64,000 nt of DNA from Roseiarcus sp963820795 (GTDB taxonomy: Bacteria > Pseudomonadota > Alphaproteobacteria > Rhizobiales > Beijerinckiaceae): positions 124,001 to 188,000 of the forward strand of contig CAWGBJ010000010.1 of the NCBI GenBank assembly GCA_963820795.1, written 5' to 3'. The notes beneath the pieces are model-generated. The model searched no databases and was not told the DNA's origin. It was given only the letters and a program-made list of their open reading frames with translations. The translations under genes and the position numbers were made by a program. This document shows positions 35,777 to 44,504 of the stretch, in pieces. Each line of letters starts with the position of its first letter. The stretch's first letter is position 1.

Positions 35777-37089
35777 ATCCAACCTCTCCGTTCCGCGAGC
35801 GAGTCCATTCTCGGCGGCAGCGCGTCGAGACCGGCAAAGCGGGCCTTCGCGCCGAGCGCCTCCTCGATGCGCAGCGCCTCATTCCATTTCGCCATGCGCT
35901 CGGACCGCGAGAAGGAGCCGACCTTCAATTGTCCGGCGCCCCAGCCGACCGCGAGATGAACGATGGAGACGTCCTCCGTCTCGCCGGAGCGGGCCGAGAC
36001 GATCGTGCCGAAGCCGGCGCGGCGGCCTTCCTCGCAGGCCGCCTTGGCGCGGCTGACCGTGCCGGCCTGATTGACCTTGATCAGCGCCGCGTTGGCGGTT
36101 CGCTGCCGCGCCGCCTCGCGGACCCGGGTCGCGCTGGTGACGAGCAAGTCGTCGCCGATGATCTGCACGCGCTTTCCCGCCGCCGCGGTGAAGCGCTGGA
36201 AGCCGAGGACGTCGTCCTCGGCGAAAGGGTCCTCGATCGACAGGATCGGATAGCGGTCGAGCCAGCGCATCAGCAGCTCGGCGAGGCCGTCGCGGTCGAG
36301 CTCGCGCTTGTCGAGGCCGAGGCGGTAGAGTCCGTCGCGGCCGAACTCGGAGGCGGCGACGTCGAGCGAGAGCGCGATGTCCTCGCCGGGCTCCAAGCCG
36401 GCCAGTTCGATCGCCCGCATCAGCGTTTCGAGCGCTTCCTCGTTGCTGGAAAAGGCTGGCCACCAGCCGCCCTCGTCGGCGACGCCCATGAGGAGACCGC
36501 GCTCGGCCATGATCCGCCCGGCGGCATGGTAGACCTCGGCCGTCTCCTGCAGCGCTTCGGCGAAGGTCGCGGCTTTCGGCGCGACGATCATGAAGTCCTG
36601 CACGTCGGTGCGCCGTCCGGCATGCGCGCCGCCGCCGAAGATCTGGATCTCCGGCAGCGGAATGAGGGCCGGGCCGTCGCCGAGGATATGGCGCCAGAGC
36701 GGCATATTGCGGCTCGCCGCCGCGGCGTTGAGCGCGGCGAGCGACACGGCGACGATGGAATTGCCGCCGAGTCGCGCCAGGGTCTCCGTCCCGTCGAGCC
36801 GAACGAGCGTCTGATCAATGCCGGCCTGGTCGAAAGGATCGGCGCCGGTGAGCGCGGGCGCGATCTCGGTGCGAATTCCCTCGAGCGCGTCCTGCACGTC
36901 GAAGCCGCCGAGGCGCGGGCCGCCGTCGCGCTTCTCGACCGCCTCATGGGCTCCGCGCGAGGCGCCGGCCGGCGCCACGCCGCGTCCGACAGCGCCGTCG
37001 CTCAAAAGAACTTCCGCTTCGATCGTCGGGCGGCCGCGCGAATCCCAGATGCGGCGGGCGCGAAGCGACTGGATTGCGGGACCGCTCAT
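35773..37089 (-). CDS. divergent enolase-family protein
   Basis: A 438-residue enolase superfamily protein with the full enolase fold. Metal ligands D243, E286 (LSIEDPFAEDD) and D313 (IGDDLLVT), the catalytic lysine K338 (LIKVNQAGT), K389 (GAGQLKVGSFSRSER), E206 (ADEGG) and H156 (GGGAHAG) are present. Two usual active-site residues differ: the Glu of QEFMI is Asp (D165), and the His of the SHRSGET motif is Ala (A366 in SARSGET). Together with its place in a sugar operon, after a kinase gene, this suggests a dehydratase for a different phosphorylated hydroxy-acid, not housekeeping 2-phosphoglycerate. ATGA overlaps join it to both neighbours. Confidence 0.82.
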   Translation of the reverse strand: MSGPAIQSLRARRIWDSRGRPTIEAEVLLSDGAVGRGVAPAGASRGAHEAVEKRDGGPRLGGFDVQDALEGIRTEIAPALTGADPFDQAGIDQTLVRLDGTETLARLGGNSIVAVSLAALNAAAASRNMPLWRHILGDGPALIPLPEIQIFGGGAHAGRRTDVQDFMIVAPKAATFAEALQETAEVYHAAGRIMAERGLLMGVADEGGWWPAFSSNEEALETLMRAIELAGLEPGEDIALSLDVAASEFGRDGLYRLGLDKRELDRDGLAELLMRWLDRYPILSIEDPFAEDDVLGFQRFTAAAGKRVQIIGDDLLVTSATRVREAARQRTANAALIKVNQAGTVSRAKAACEEGRRAGFGTIVSARSGETEDVSIVHLAVGWGAGQLKVGSFSRSERMAKWNEALRIEEALGAKARFAGLDALPPRMDSLAERRGWI

Positions 37090-38078
37090 GTCATCCGGCT
37101 CCAGGCTTCGGCGATCTCGGCGAGCCTCGCCGGCGGGGTCGCGATCAGCGGGACCGCCGCGCGGCGCACGGCGTCGCGTTCGCTGTCGCGGGTCAGATAT
37201 TCGACCGGCGACTTGCCGTCGATTCTGGCGAGGAACAAAGCCGGCAGCAGCGCCGCGGCGCGGCCCTCGACTTCCCCCGCCTCCTCCCAGTCGACGCCGG
37301 AAAGATAGGCGTTCGCCAGCGCCGCATAGGCGTCAAGATAGCGCGCCCTGTCGGCGCCGAGGCGGGCGCCCTTCAGGAGCAGATGGTTGAGGCAGAAGGC
37401 GAGGTCGAAGGCCGGATCGCCGAAGCATGCGCATTCTGCATCGAGGAAGACCGGCCCGCACGGACCTTTCAGGATGTTCTTCGGGCTGACGTCGCCGTGC
37501 ACGAGCGCCCGTTTGGTCGCGAGCGTCGTCCGGGCGAGCGCGTCGAAGCGGGCTTCAAGCGCCGGATGCGCCCGAGCCGTGGCGCGAAGATACGGCTCAA
37601 TGCGGATCGCCTCGAACGTGTTGTCGTTGGCGAACTCGGCGCGCAGGCGCGGCTCGGCGGCGCTTCGCGCATGGATCGACGCGAGATCGCGGCCGACCGC
37701 CGCCGCAAAATCCTGATCGACAAGGCCAGCGATGAGTTCCGTCTTCCACAGCGGAAATTCCTCGGGCGGCAGATAGTCCATGGCGAAAAGGCCGGCGTCC
37801 GGATCCTCGCCGAGCACCTTGGGCGCCGCGTTGGGCAGCCACGCCTGCACCGTGCGCATCCACCCCGCCTCGGCGGCGTTGCGCTCGATGGGCGCCTCCC
37901 ACAACGCCGCGACCTTGAGGCGCGGCAGCGCCCGCTTGACGCAGAACCGCCTGCCGTCAGCTTCCACAAGGCTGATGTCCGAGGAAACGCCGCCGGTCAG
38001 CGGCGTCACCCGCAAAGCCTCAGTTGGCGCGAGGAGGCCGAGGCGGCTCAGCGACCGGGCGATCTCGGCTGCCGGCAT
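37086..38078 (-). CDS. APH-fold kinase (aminoglycoside phosphotransferase family)
   Basis: A 330-residue kinase with the catalytic loop HGDVSPKNIL (D196) and the metal-binding FLDAECACFGDPAFDLAF (D213). The N-lobe lysine is in FCVKRAL. The family phosphorylates small hydroxylated metabolites as well as drugs; the closest style is methylthioribose- or sugar-kinase-like. ATG 38078 lies five bases after the SDR stop; its stop overlaps the enolase-like start. In this operon it most likely phosphorylates the pathway's sugar acid ahead of the enolase-like dehydratase (inference). Confidence 0.8.
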   Translation of the reverse strand: MPAAEIARSLSRLGLLAPTEALRVTPLTGGVSSDISLVEADGRRFCVKRALPRLKVAALWEAPIERNAAEAGWMRTVQAWLPNAAPKVLGEDPDAGLFAMDYLPPEEFPLWKTELIAGLVDQDFAAAVGRDLASIHARSAAEPRLRAEFANDNTFEAIRIEPYLRATARAHPALEARFDALARTTLATKRALVHGDVSPKNILKGPCGPVFLDAECACFGDPAFDLAFCLNHLLLKGARLGADRARYLDAYAALANAYLSGVDWEEAGEVEGRAAALLPALFLARIDGKSPVEYLTRDSERDAVRRAAVPLIATPPARLAEIAEAWSRMT

Positions 38079-38083
38079 CGGCG

Positions 38084-38833
38084 TCAGTAGGTGGCGCGGC
38101 CGCCGGACAGGTCGAAGACCGCGCCCGTGCTGAACGAGCATTCGCGACTGGCGAGCCAGCAGATGAGGGCCGCCGCCTCATCGACGGTGCCGAAGCGCTC
38201 CATCGGAATCTTCGAGCGCATGTAGGCGATGTGCGCGGCCGACACCTGTTCGAGGATCGGCGTCTCGATCGTCGCCGGCGTCACCGTGTTGACCGTCACC
38301 CCGTCCTTGGCGAGCTCCTTGCCGAGCGACTTGGTCAGCCCGATCACCGCGGCCTTGGAGGCGCTATAAGCGGAGGCGGTCGGATTGCCTTCCTTGCCGG
38401 CGATCGAGGCGACATTGACAATGCGGCCATAGCCGCGCGCCTTCATCAGGCGGGCGACGAAGCGGTTGCAGTAGAAGAGCCCGTTGACGTTGATGTCGAA
38501 GACCCGCTTCCACTCGGCGATCGGATAGTCGACGACGGGGGCGTTCTGTCCGGCCACCCCGGCGCTGCAGACGAGCGCGTCGATCTGGCCCATCGCCGCG
38601 TTGCTGGCGTCGGCTGCGCGTTCGACATCGCCCGGGTCCGTGACATCGACGCGCTCGGCGCGGCTCTTCTCGCCGAGCTCCGCCGTCGCCGCTTTGAGCC
38701 GGACCGGGTCGACGTCCCACAAGCTGACCCGTCCGCCCTCACTGACAATCCGGCGCGCGACCGCGAGCCCGATGCCCGAGGCGCCACCCGTCACAACCGC
38801 GGTCATGCCGCCGAAACGTCCGCCCTCCGCCAT
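38084..38833 (-). CDS. short-chain dehydrogenase/reductase
   Basis: A 249-residue classical SDR: VTGGASGIG at residues 14-22, an Asp after the second strand (LWDVD) suggesting NAD, VCSAGVAG, catalytic Ser in NVASIAGKEG and YSASK. It resembles sugar 1-dehydrogenases and FabG-like enzymes. Starts 32 bases after the preceding SDR. One of three SDRs of this operon; each is different enough to have its own substrate. Confidence 0.85.
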   Translation of the reverse strand: MAEGGRFGGMTAVVTGGASGIGLAVARRIVSEGGRVSLWDVDPVRLKAATAELGEKSRAERVDVTDPGDVERAADASNAAMGQIDALVCSAGVAGQNAPVVDYPIAEWKRVFDINVNGLFYCNRFVARLMKARGYGRIVNVASIAGKEGNPTASAYSASKAAVIGLTKSLGKELAKDGVTVNTVTPATIETPILEQVSAAHIAYMRSKIPMERFGTVDEAAALICWLASRECSFSTGAVFDLSGGRATY

Positions 38834-38865
38834 TCAGCCCTCCGTCCGCTCTCGCCGTTCGCCTG

Positions 38866-39675
38866 TCATCCCGGAAACAGCGTCTCGCCGCCATCGACCC
38901 GGAGCACCTGACCGTTGATGAACTTGCTTCTCGGACTTGCCAGGAACGCGACCGCCTCGGCGATCTCGGCCGGCTCGGCGTAACGAACGAGAGACTTGCC
39001 CGACGAATCCATCATCTTCGGGTCGACGACGCGCGTCGCCTGGAACCGCGCCGTCTTGGTCGCGCCCGGGCTCACGGCGTTGACCCGCACGCCCTGGCTT
39101 CTGAGCCCGGCGGCGAGACAGCGCGTGTAATGGACGACCGCGGCCTTCAGCGCCGCATAGATAACCCCGTTGGTCACGCCGAATTGCGCCGCCGCCGAGG
39201 CGATGTTGACCACCGAGCCGGAGCCCGCCTTCACCATCGGCGGCATGAAGGCCTGGCAGACCAGGATCGTGCCGTAGAAATTGTTCTCGGTCAGCGCCTT
39301 GACGTCCTCGAGCGGGATGCCGAGCGCGTCGTTGGGCTCGGGCTTGCCGCCGGAGGCGCCGATATCGCCGCCGGCGCAATTGACGAGGATGTCGACGGTC
39401 CCGAGCTTCGCCTCGATCTCCTCCTTCATCTTCGCCACCGCGGCCTTGTCGCCGATATTGCCGCTGACCGCGACGACCCGGCCGCCGTGGCGGGCGATCT
39501 CCTTGGCGACGGCGTCGAGATCGGCGGCCTCGCCGTATTTGGCCGGCGCGGTGCGAGAGAGGTCGTGGATCGCGACGTCCGCGCCGAGTTCGGCCAGACG
39601 TTCGGCCATCGTGCGCCCGAGGCCGCGACCCGAGCCGGTGACGAAGGCGATTTTGCCGGCGAGTTCCTTGGTCAT
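38866..39675 (-). CDS. short-chain dehydrogenase/reductase
   Basis: A 269-residue SDR with VTGSGRGLG at residues 13-21, NCAGGDIG, and the catalytic Ser and YxxxK in IASAAAQFGVTNGVIYAALK. The long loop after the second strand (SRTAPAKYGEAADLDAVAKE) is unusual and may shape the substrate pocket. Its ATG overlaps the TIM-barrel stop (ATGA), so the two products are probably made in step. Confidence 0.85.
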   Translation of the reverse strand: MTKELAGKIAFVTGSGRGLGRTMAERLAELGADVAIHDLSRTAPAKYGEAADLDAVAKEIARHGGRVVAVSGNIGDKAAVAKMKEEIEAKLGTVDILVNCAGGDIGASGGKPEPNDALGIPLEDVKALTENNFYGTILVCQAFMPPMVKAGSGSVVNIASAAAQFGVTNGVIYAALKAAVVHYTRCLAAGLRSQGVRVNAVSPGATKTARFQATRVVDPKMMDSSGKSLVRYAEPAEIAEAVAFLASPRSKFINGQVLRVDGGETLFPG

Positions 39676-40718
39676 GCGTTAAGTTCCCTCAACTCATCGC
39701 CGAGACCGATGGCGCGCATGTTGTCGGCGCTGCGGCGGATCATCGCGAGTTCATAGGCTTCGATCGCGCCGTCGTCGCCGCGCTCCCACGGCGTGCGATA
39801 GTCGGCGTCGTCGGCAAGGCGGTTCGACCGCGCCGCCGCGAGACAGGCGGCAAGCTCCGGCGCTGTCTTTGGCGGGTAGCCGTTCCACCATTCGGGCCTC
39901 AACAGCCGCACATGGCGCGCCTCGAGCGCGCCGGGCTCGAGGACGGCCGTCAGCGTCGGGTGATGCGCGGAGAGCGTGTCGAGCACGGCGGGCAGCGGGA
40001 CCGCGCCGTCGCCGATCGCGCAGCGGACGAGGCGGTAGCCCTCGTCGGTGAACTGGACGCGGTAGTCCTTCAGGTGGACGTGCCGCACATAGGGGGCGAT
40101 GCGGCGGGTGAAGTCGAGCGGCGCTTCGGCCACGGGAAAGGTGTTGCCGGTGTCGAAGCAGATGCCGACGCCGCGCGTCGATTCGCAGAAGGCGACGAGT
40201 TCCTGGCTGCCGAAATCCTGGTGGTTTTCGATCGCCAGAGTCCGCCCTTCGTCGGCGACGCGCGGCCCATAGTCGGCGAGCGCGCCGCGGACGCGGTCGA
40301 CGAGCTCGTTCCACTTTTCCCCCAAGGCGTGGCGATCGCCGCAAAGCACCGTCGTCAGGCCGCAGCGGATGACGGCGGCGTCGAGGACTCGGGCCGAGCG
40401 CAAGGCGCTTTCGAACGGTCCCATCATCAGGCCCCAGCTGACGATAGGGGTCATGCCGAGGCCGGCTAGCCGATCCTTGAGCGCCCTGAGCGCGTCGTCG
40501 CTCAGCGGCCTCAGCCACGGATCGTAGATTTCGAGCGTCTTCGCCGCGAGTTCGGTCGCGATGGCGATGAAACCGTCGAGCCCGCCGCCCTTTGCGTTGG
40601 CGCGCGGGCCTCCCGCGCCCTGCAGGCCGAGATGATAGGTCAGACCATAGGGATTGAGGCCGAGCGCGAAGGAAGAACCCCGCGCACGCGTCGTGTCGAT
40701 TTTGGCTTCGGCTGTCAT
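39672..40718 (-). CDS. xylose-isomerase-like TIM-barrel protein (sugar phosphate isomerase/epimerase family)
   Basis: A 348-residue AP-endonuclease-2-like barrel. The expected metal ligands are visible: Glu in AIENHQDFGS, Asp/His strand region ICFDTGNTF, HVHLKDYRV, and Glu in AVLEPGALEA. The family covers isomerases, epimerases and 3-oxo-sugar-acid decarboxylases, so the reaction cannot be assigned. ATG 40718 overlaps the stop of the upstream SDR; its own stop overlaps the next SDR. Central enzyme of the operon by position. Confidence 0.82.
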   Translation of the reverse strand: MTAEAKIDTTRARGSSFALGLNPYGLTYHLGLQGAGGPRANAKGGGLDGFIAIATELAAKTLEIYDPWLRPLSDDALRALKDRLAGLGMTPIVSWGLMMGPFESALRSARVLDAAVIRCGLTTVLCGDRHALGEKWNELVDRVRGALADYGPRVADEGRTLAIENHQDFGSQELVAFCESTRGVGICFDTGNTFPVAEAPLDFTRRIAPYVRHVHLKDYRVQFTDEGYRLVRCAIGDGAVPLPAVLDTLSAHHPTLTAVLEPGALEARHVRLLRPEWWNGYPPKTAPELAACLAAARSNRLADDADYRTPWERGDDGAIEAYELAMIRRSADNMRAIGLGDELRELNA

Positions 40719-41480
40719 CGGATCCCCGCGTCGACGGCAATCGATTGCTTGGTGATCATGCGGCTGTCGTCCGCGCCGAGAAACAGCGCCATCCGCGCAA
40801 TGTCCTCGCCGACGAGCGTCGACTTGATCAATTGGCGCTGGGCCATCGCTTCGACCGACTCGCGGCGTCTTGTACCAGAGCTGTCTTTGCCGGTCGGTCA
40901 TGACCGCGCCGGGCTCGATCGCGTTGACGCGGATGTTGTCGGCGCCGAACGCGCGCGCCAGCGCCCGCGTCAGCCCGACGACCCCCGCCTTCGCCGCGGA
41001 ATAGGCGGGCATCTCAGCGGCGCCCGCCCGCCAAGCGATCGACGAGAGATTGATGATCGAGCCCGAACCAAGCTCGCGCATCTGCGGATGAACCGCCTGG
41101 GCGGCGAAGAAATGATGGCGCAGATTGACATTCTGCGCCCGGTCCCAATATTCGACGCTGACTTCGTCGATCCTGTGCCGCTCATCGTTGGCTGCATTGT
41201 TGACGAGAACGCCGATGGGCCCGAGCTTCGCGTAAGTCTCCTTGATCGACGCCCGGAGCGCCGGGACGTCGGTTACGTCGCATTTGAGGAAGAGCGCGCT
41301 CCCGCCCGGGCCGGCCAATTCCTTTGCCAGAGCCTCGCCGGCGTCGGCCTGCAGATCGACAAAGGCGACGAGCGACTGATTGCGGGCAAAGGCGCGCACA
41401 ATCTCGGCCCCGATTCCGGTGGCGCCGCCGCTGACGAAGACAACGCGGCCCGCAAGGCTCGGATAGGTCGCGAAGGTCAA
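40715..41480 (-). CDS. short-chain dehydrogenase/reductase, with one frame break near the C-terminus
   Basis: A 254-residue SDR after correction: VSGGATGIG, VNNAANDERH, catalytic Ser in NLSSIAWRAG and YSAAK. After RQLWYKTP the frame is lost; removing one base (CCG-C-GAGTCGG, near 40862) restores ESVEAMAQRQLIKSTLVGED and a normal SDR end (ITKQSIAVDAGIR) with its stop overlapping the TIM-barrel start. Uncorrected, the frame runs straight into the TIM-barrel gene and mimics a fusion. The start is TTG 41480, overlapping the ATPase stop (TTGA). Confidence 0.8.
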
Positions 41481-42601
41481 GCGGCGGCCTGCGGAATGAG
41501 CAATTGCGTGCCGGGATCGAAGAGGCACGCATGCGCCATGTCGACCCCGAGCGGCATCAGTTCGCCGAGCCTCGGGGCGTGATCCGGGTCGAAGCGGCCG
41601 ATGATCTCGCGGTCGCCGATTTTCAAGACCGCGTTGGTTTCCGCGCCTGTCGGCTCGACCACTTCGACCGGCGCGGTCATCATCGCCAGCGCCGGCTTCT
41701 GCGCCTTGAGGCCGGGATCATAACGGAACAGATGCTCAGGACGCACGCCAAGCACCACCTTGCCGTCCGCCGGCCGAGACGCCGGCGGCAGCAGAAGCTT
41801 CAGCGTCGCCGTCGAGCCGTCGGCCAGCGTGATGGCGACGGCCGGCGCGTTCTCGACCTTGGCGAGTTCGCCGGGAATGAAATTCATCGACGGCGAGCCC
41901 ATGAAGCCGGCGACGAACATGTTGGCGGGACGGTCGTAGACGGCTTGCGGCTCGTCGAACTGCTGGATCGAGCCCTGATGCATCACGGCGATGCGCGAAG
42001 CCAGCGTCATCGCCTCGATCTGGTCGTGCGTGACGTAGATCGTCGTCTTGCCGACGCGCAGATGCAATTTCTTGATCTCGGTGCGCATGTCGACGCGAAG
42101 CTTGGCGTCGAGGTTGGACAGCGGTTCGTCGAACAGGAAAAGCTTGGGGTCGCGCACCAGCGCGCGGCCCATCGCCACCCGCTGCCGCTGGCCGCCGGAC
42201 AGTTGCCCCGGCTTGCGGTGCAGGAGAGGCTCGATCTGCAGGAGGGCGGAGACACGCTTGACCGCGGCGTCCTGCTCGGCCCTGGGCACGCGGCGGCTCT
42301 CCATGCCGAAGGTGATGTTCTGCCGCGCCGTCATCGTCGGATAGAGCGCATAGGACTGGAACACCATCGCGATGTCGCGATCCTTCGGCGCCACCGAGTT
42401 GACCAGCACGCCGTCGATGCGGATATCGCCCTGGCTGACGGTCTCCAACCCCGCGATCATGGCGAGAAGCGTCGACTTGCCGCAGCCGGACGGACCGACG
42501 AGCGCAACGAATTCGCCCGTGCGCGCCTCGAGATCGATGCCCTTGAGGACCTCGACCGCGCCAAAGCGCTTGTACAGGCGTGAGACGCTCAGGGTCGCCA
42601 T
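41477..42601 (-). CDS. sugar ABC transporter ATPase (CUT1, MalK/UgpC type)
   Basis: A 374-residue ATPase: Walker A GPSGCGKST (36-44), Q-loop VFQSYALYP, signature LSGGQRQRVAMGRAL, Walker B LFLFDEPLSNLD, and a C-terminal TOBE regulatory domain (VVLGVRPEHL). One such ATPase serves both CUT1 permeases. The stop overlaps the TTG start of the first SDR, so transport and catabolism genes form one transcription unit. Confidence 0.93.
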   Translation of the reverse strand: MATLSVSRLYKRFGAVEVLKGIDLEARTGEFVALVGPSGCGKSTLLAMIAGLETVSQGDIRIDGVLVNSVAPKDRDIAMVFQSYALYPTMTARQNITFGMESRRVPRAEQDAAVKRVSALLQIEPLLHRKPGQLSGGQRQRVAMGRALVRDPKLFLFDEPLSNLDAKLRVDMRTEIKKLHLRVGKTTIYVTHDQIEAMTLASRIAVMHQGSIQQFDEPQAVYDRPANMFVAGFMGSPSMNFIPGELAKVENAPAVAITLADGSTATLKLLLPPASRPADGKVVLGVRPEHLFRYDPGLKAQKPALAMMTAPVEVVEPTGAETNAVLKIGDREIIGRFDPDHAPRLGELMPLGVDMAHACLFDPGTQLLIPQAAA

Positions 42602-42611
42602 GACGGTCCGA

Positions 42612-43514
42612 TCATTTGATGGCGCCCTGAGTGAGGCCGCGAACGAAGTACTTGCCGCCGAAGAAATAGATCAGGAGCGGCGGCAGGGCGCCGATCAGCA
42701 CGGCGCAGCTTGCGACATCATAGGGGTGGGCATTCATCTGGCTGGTCGACAACGCCACCAGCGCCGCCGTGATCGGCTGCTGGCGTCCGCCGGTGAAGAC
42801 GACGCCGAACAGAAACTCATTCCAGATGCCGGTGAACTGCCAGATGACGGTGACGATGAGGATCGGCGGCGAAAGGGGAAGGACGATCTTGTAGAAGATG
42901 CGCCAGAAGCCGGCGCCGTCGATGCGGGCAGCCTTGATCAGGTCATCGGGGATATTGATGTAATAGTTGCGGCAGAACAGCGTCGTGAAGGAAAGGCCCT
43001 GTATGACGTGGACGAGCATGAGGCCGTAGATCGAATTCGACAGGTGGAGCGACCCGAGGATGAAGGCCCAGGGCAAGAGCGCGATCTGGCCCGGCATGAA
43101 GACGCCCAGAATCATGCAGACGAACAGCGTCTCCGAGCCGGGAAAGCGCCATTTCGACAGGACATAGCCATTGATGGCGCCGACCAATGTCGAGACGATC
43201 GTCGCCGGGATCGTCATGAAGAGGGAGTTGAAGAAGTTGCGCTTGATGCCTTCACAGGTGCCGGCGACGCAATAATGCGCCCACGCCTGCGGCCACGCCT
43301 TAAACGACAGGCTGTGCGGCACCGCGATCAGGCCGTTGCGGGTGATCTCCGGCAATTCCCGGAAGGAATTGGCGACGACGACGAACAGCGGCAGCAGGTA
43401 GATCAGCGCAAAGAACCCCAGGAAGGCGTAAACGGCGACCCGCCCGGCGAGATAGCGGAGATTGGCCGCTTGCGCATTGGGATCGAACGCTGCGTCGTAG
43501 GTGGCGTCAACCAT
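42612..43514 (-). CDS. sugar ABC transporter permease (CUT1, MalG type)
   Basis: A 300-residue membrane protein with the EAA loop DLIKAARIDGAGFWRIFYKI and a C-terminal end (GGKYFVRGLTQGAIK) typical of MalG-type permeases. Six membrane spans are expected. The start overlaps the previous permease gene by eight bases. Confidence 0.92.
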   Translation of the reverse strand: MVDATYDAAFDPNAQAANLRYLAGRVAVYAFLGFFALIYLLPLFVVVANSFRELPEITRNGLIAVPHSLSFKAWPQAWAHYCVAGTCEGIKRNFFNSLFMTIPATIVSTLVGAINGYVLSKWRFPGSETLFVCMILGVFMPGQIALLPWAFILGSLHLSNSIYGLMLVHVIQGLSFTTLFCRNYYINIPDDLIKAARIDGAGFWRIFYKIVLPLSPPILIVTVIWQFTGIWNEFLFGVVFTGGRQQPITAALVALSTSQMNAHPYDVASCAVLIGALPPLLIYFFGGKYFVRGLTQGAIK

Positions 43515-44442
43515 GGGCGGCCACCCGGCGCGAGCGCCAGATCGTCCACGATGCGTAAGGCACGAGCACGACCGCCAGCGCCAAGAGCATCATCACCGCC
43601 GCCGCGGCGCCGACGGCGATTTCGCCGCGCTGGAACATGAGGTCGTAGACGTAATTCGCCGGAAAGGTGGTGGCGATGCCGGGGCCGCCCCCGGTCAGGG
43701 CGACGACGAGATCAAAGGTCTTGATGGCGAATTGCAGCAGGACGACGGCGACCGCCACGAAGATCGGCGCGATCGACGGCAGGATCACCTTGCGGTAGAT
43801 CCGCACGGGGCCGGCGCCGTCGATCTGGGCCGCCTTGACGAGGTCGGGATCGACCGAGCGCAGGCCGGCAAGAAACAGCGCCATGGCGAAGCCCGACGAC
43901 TGCCAGACGCCGGTCGCGATGATTGCATAGATCGCGGCGTAGCGATTGGTGGTCAGACGGAAGGTGAAGTCGTGCCAGCCCAGGCCGCGCACGAAATGTT
44001 CGATACCGGCGTCGGGGCTGTACAGCCAGCTCCACACCGTGCCGGTGACCACGAACGAAACCGCGAGCGGATAGAGAAATATCGTCCGCCACATGGCCTC
44101 GCCCTTCACCCGTTGATCGATGGCGATGGCGAGCCCGAGGCCGATGACGAGGGACAAAACGACATAGAACGCGCTGAAGTAGAAGAGATTGCCGTAGGCG
44201 ACCTGCCAGCGGTAGTTCGACCAAAGATCGAAATAGGGTTTGAGGCCGACGAAGCCGTAGGTCGGCAGCATCGTGCTGTTGGAGAAGGAGATGTACAGCG
44301 TCCACAGCGAGAAGCCGAAGACGTAGACGAGGCTCGCCAGCGCCGACGGCGCGATCGCCAGCCACGGCTTCCAGGCTCCCGCCATCGCGCGCCGACGAGC
44401 GGATGGTTGGGCGGCTGCGTTGATGGTCCCGACGTTCGACAT
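43507..44442 (-). CDS. sugar ABC transporter permease (CUT1, MalF type)
   Basis: A 311-residue membrane protein with the EAA loop DLVKAAQIDGAGPVRIYRKV. The N-terminus SVGTINAAAQPSARRRAMAG is cytoplasmic, and the first span follows at WLAIAPSALASLVYVFGFSL. It pairs with the MalG-type permease downstream. Confidence 0.92.
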   Translation of the reverse strand: MSNVGTINAAAQPSARRRAMAGAWKPWLAIAPSALASLVYVFGFSLWTLYISFSNSTMLPTYGFVGLKPYFDLWSNYRWQVAYGNLFYFSAFYVVLSLVIGLGLAIAIDQRVKGEAMWRTIFLYPLAVSFVVTGTVWSWLYSPDAGIEHFVRGLGWHDFTFRLTTNRYAAIYAIIATGVWQSSGFAMALFLAGLRSVDPDLVKAAQIDGAGPVRIYRKVILPSIAPIFVAVAVVLLQFAIKTFDLVVALTGGGPGIATTFPANYVYDLMFQRGEIAVGAAAAVMMLLALAVVLVPYASWTIWRSRRVAAHG

Positions 44443-44504
44443 GGGTCAACCGCCAATCAAAGGCCGCCGCGCGACGGATGCGTCGCGCGACGGCGTCCGA
44501 TCCC

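Noticed and set aside
39672..41528. 618-residue SDR-TIM barrel fusion protein
   Set aside because: The link between the domains is out-of-frame SDR sequence; removing one base near 40862 separates two normal genes that overlap by ATGA.
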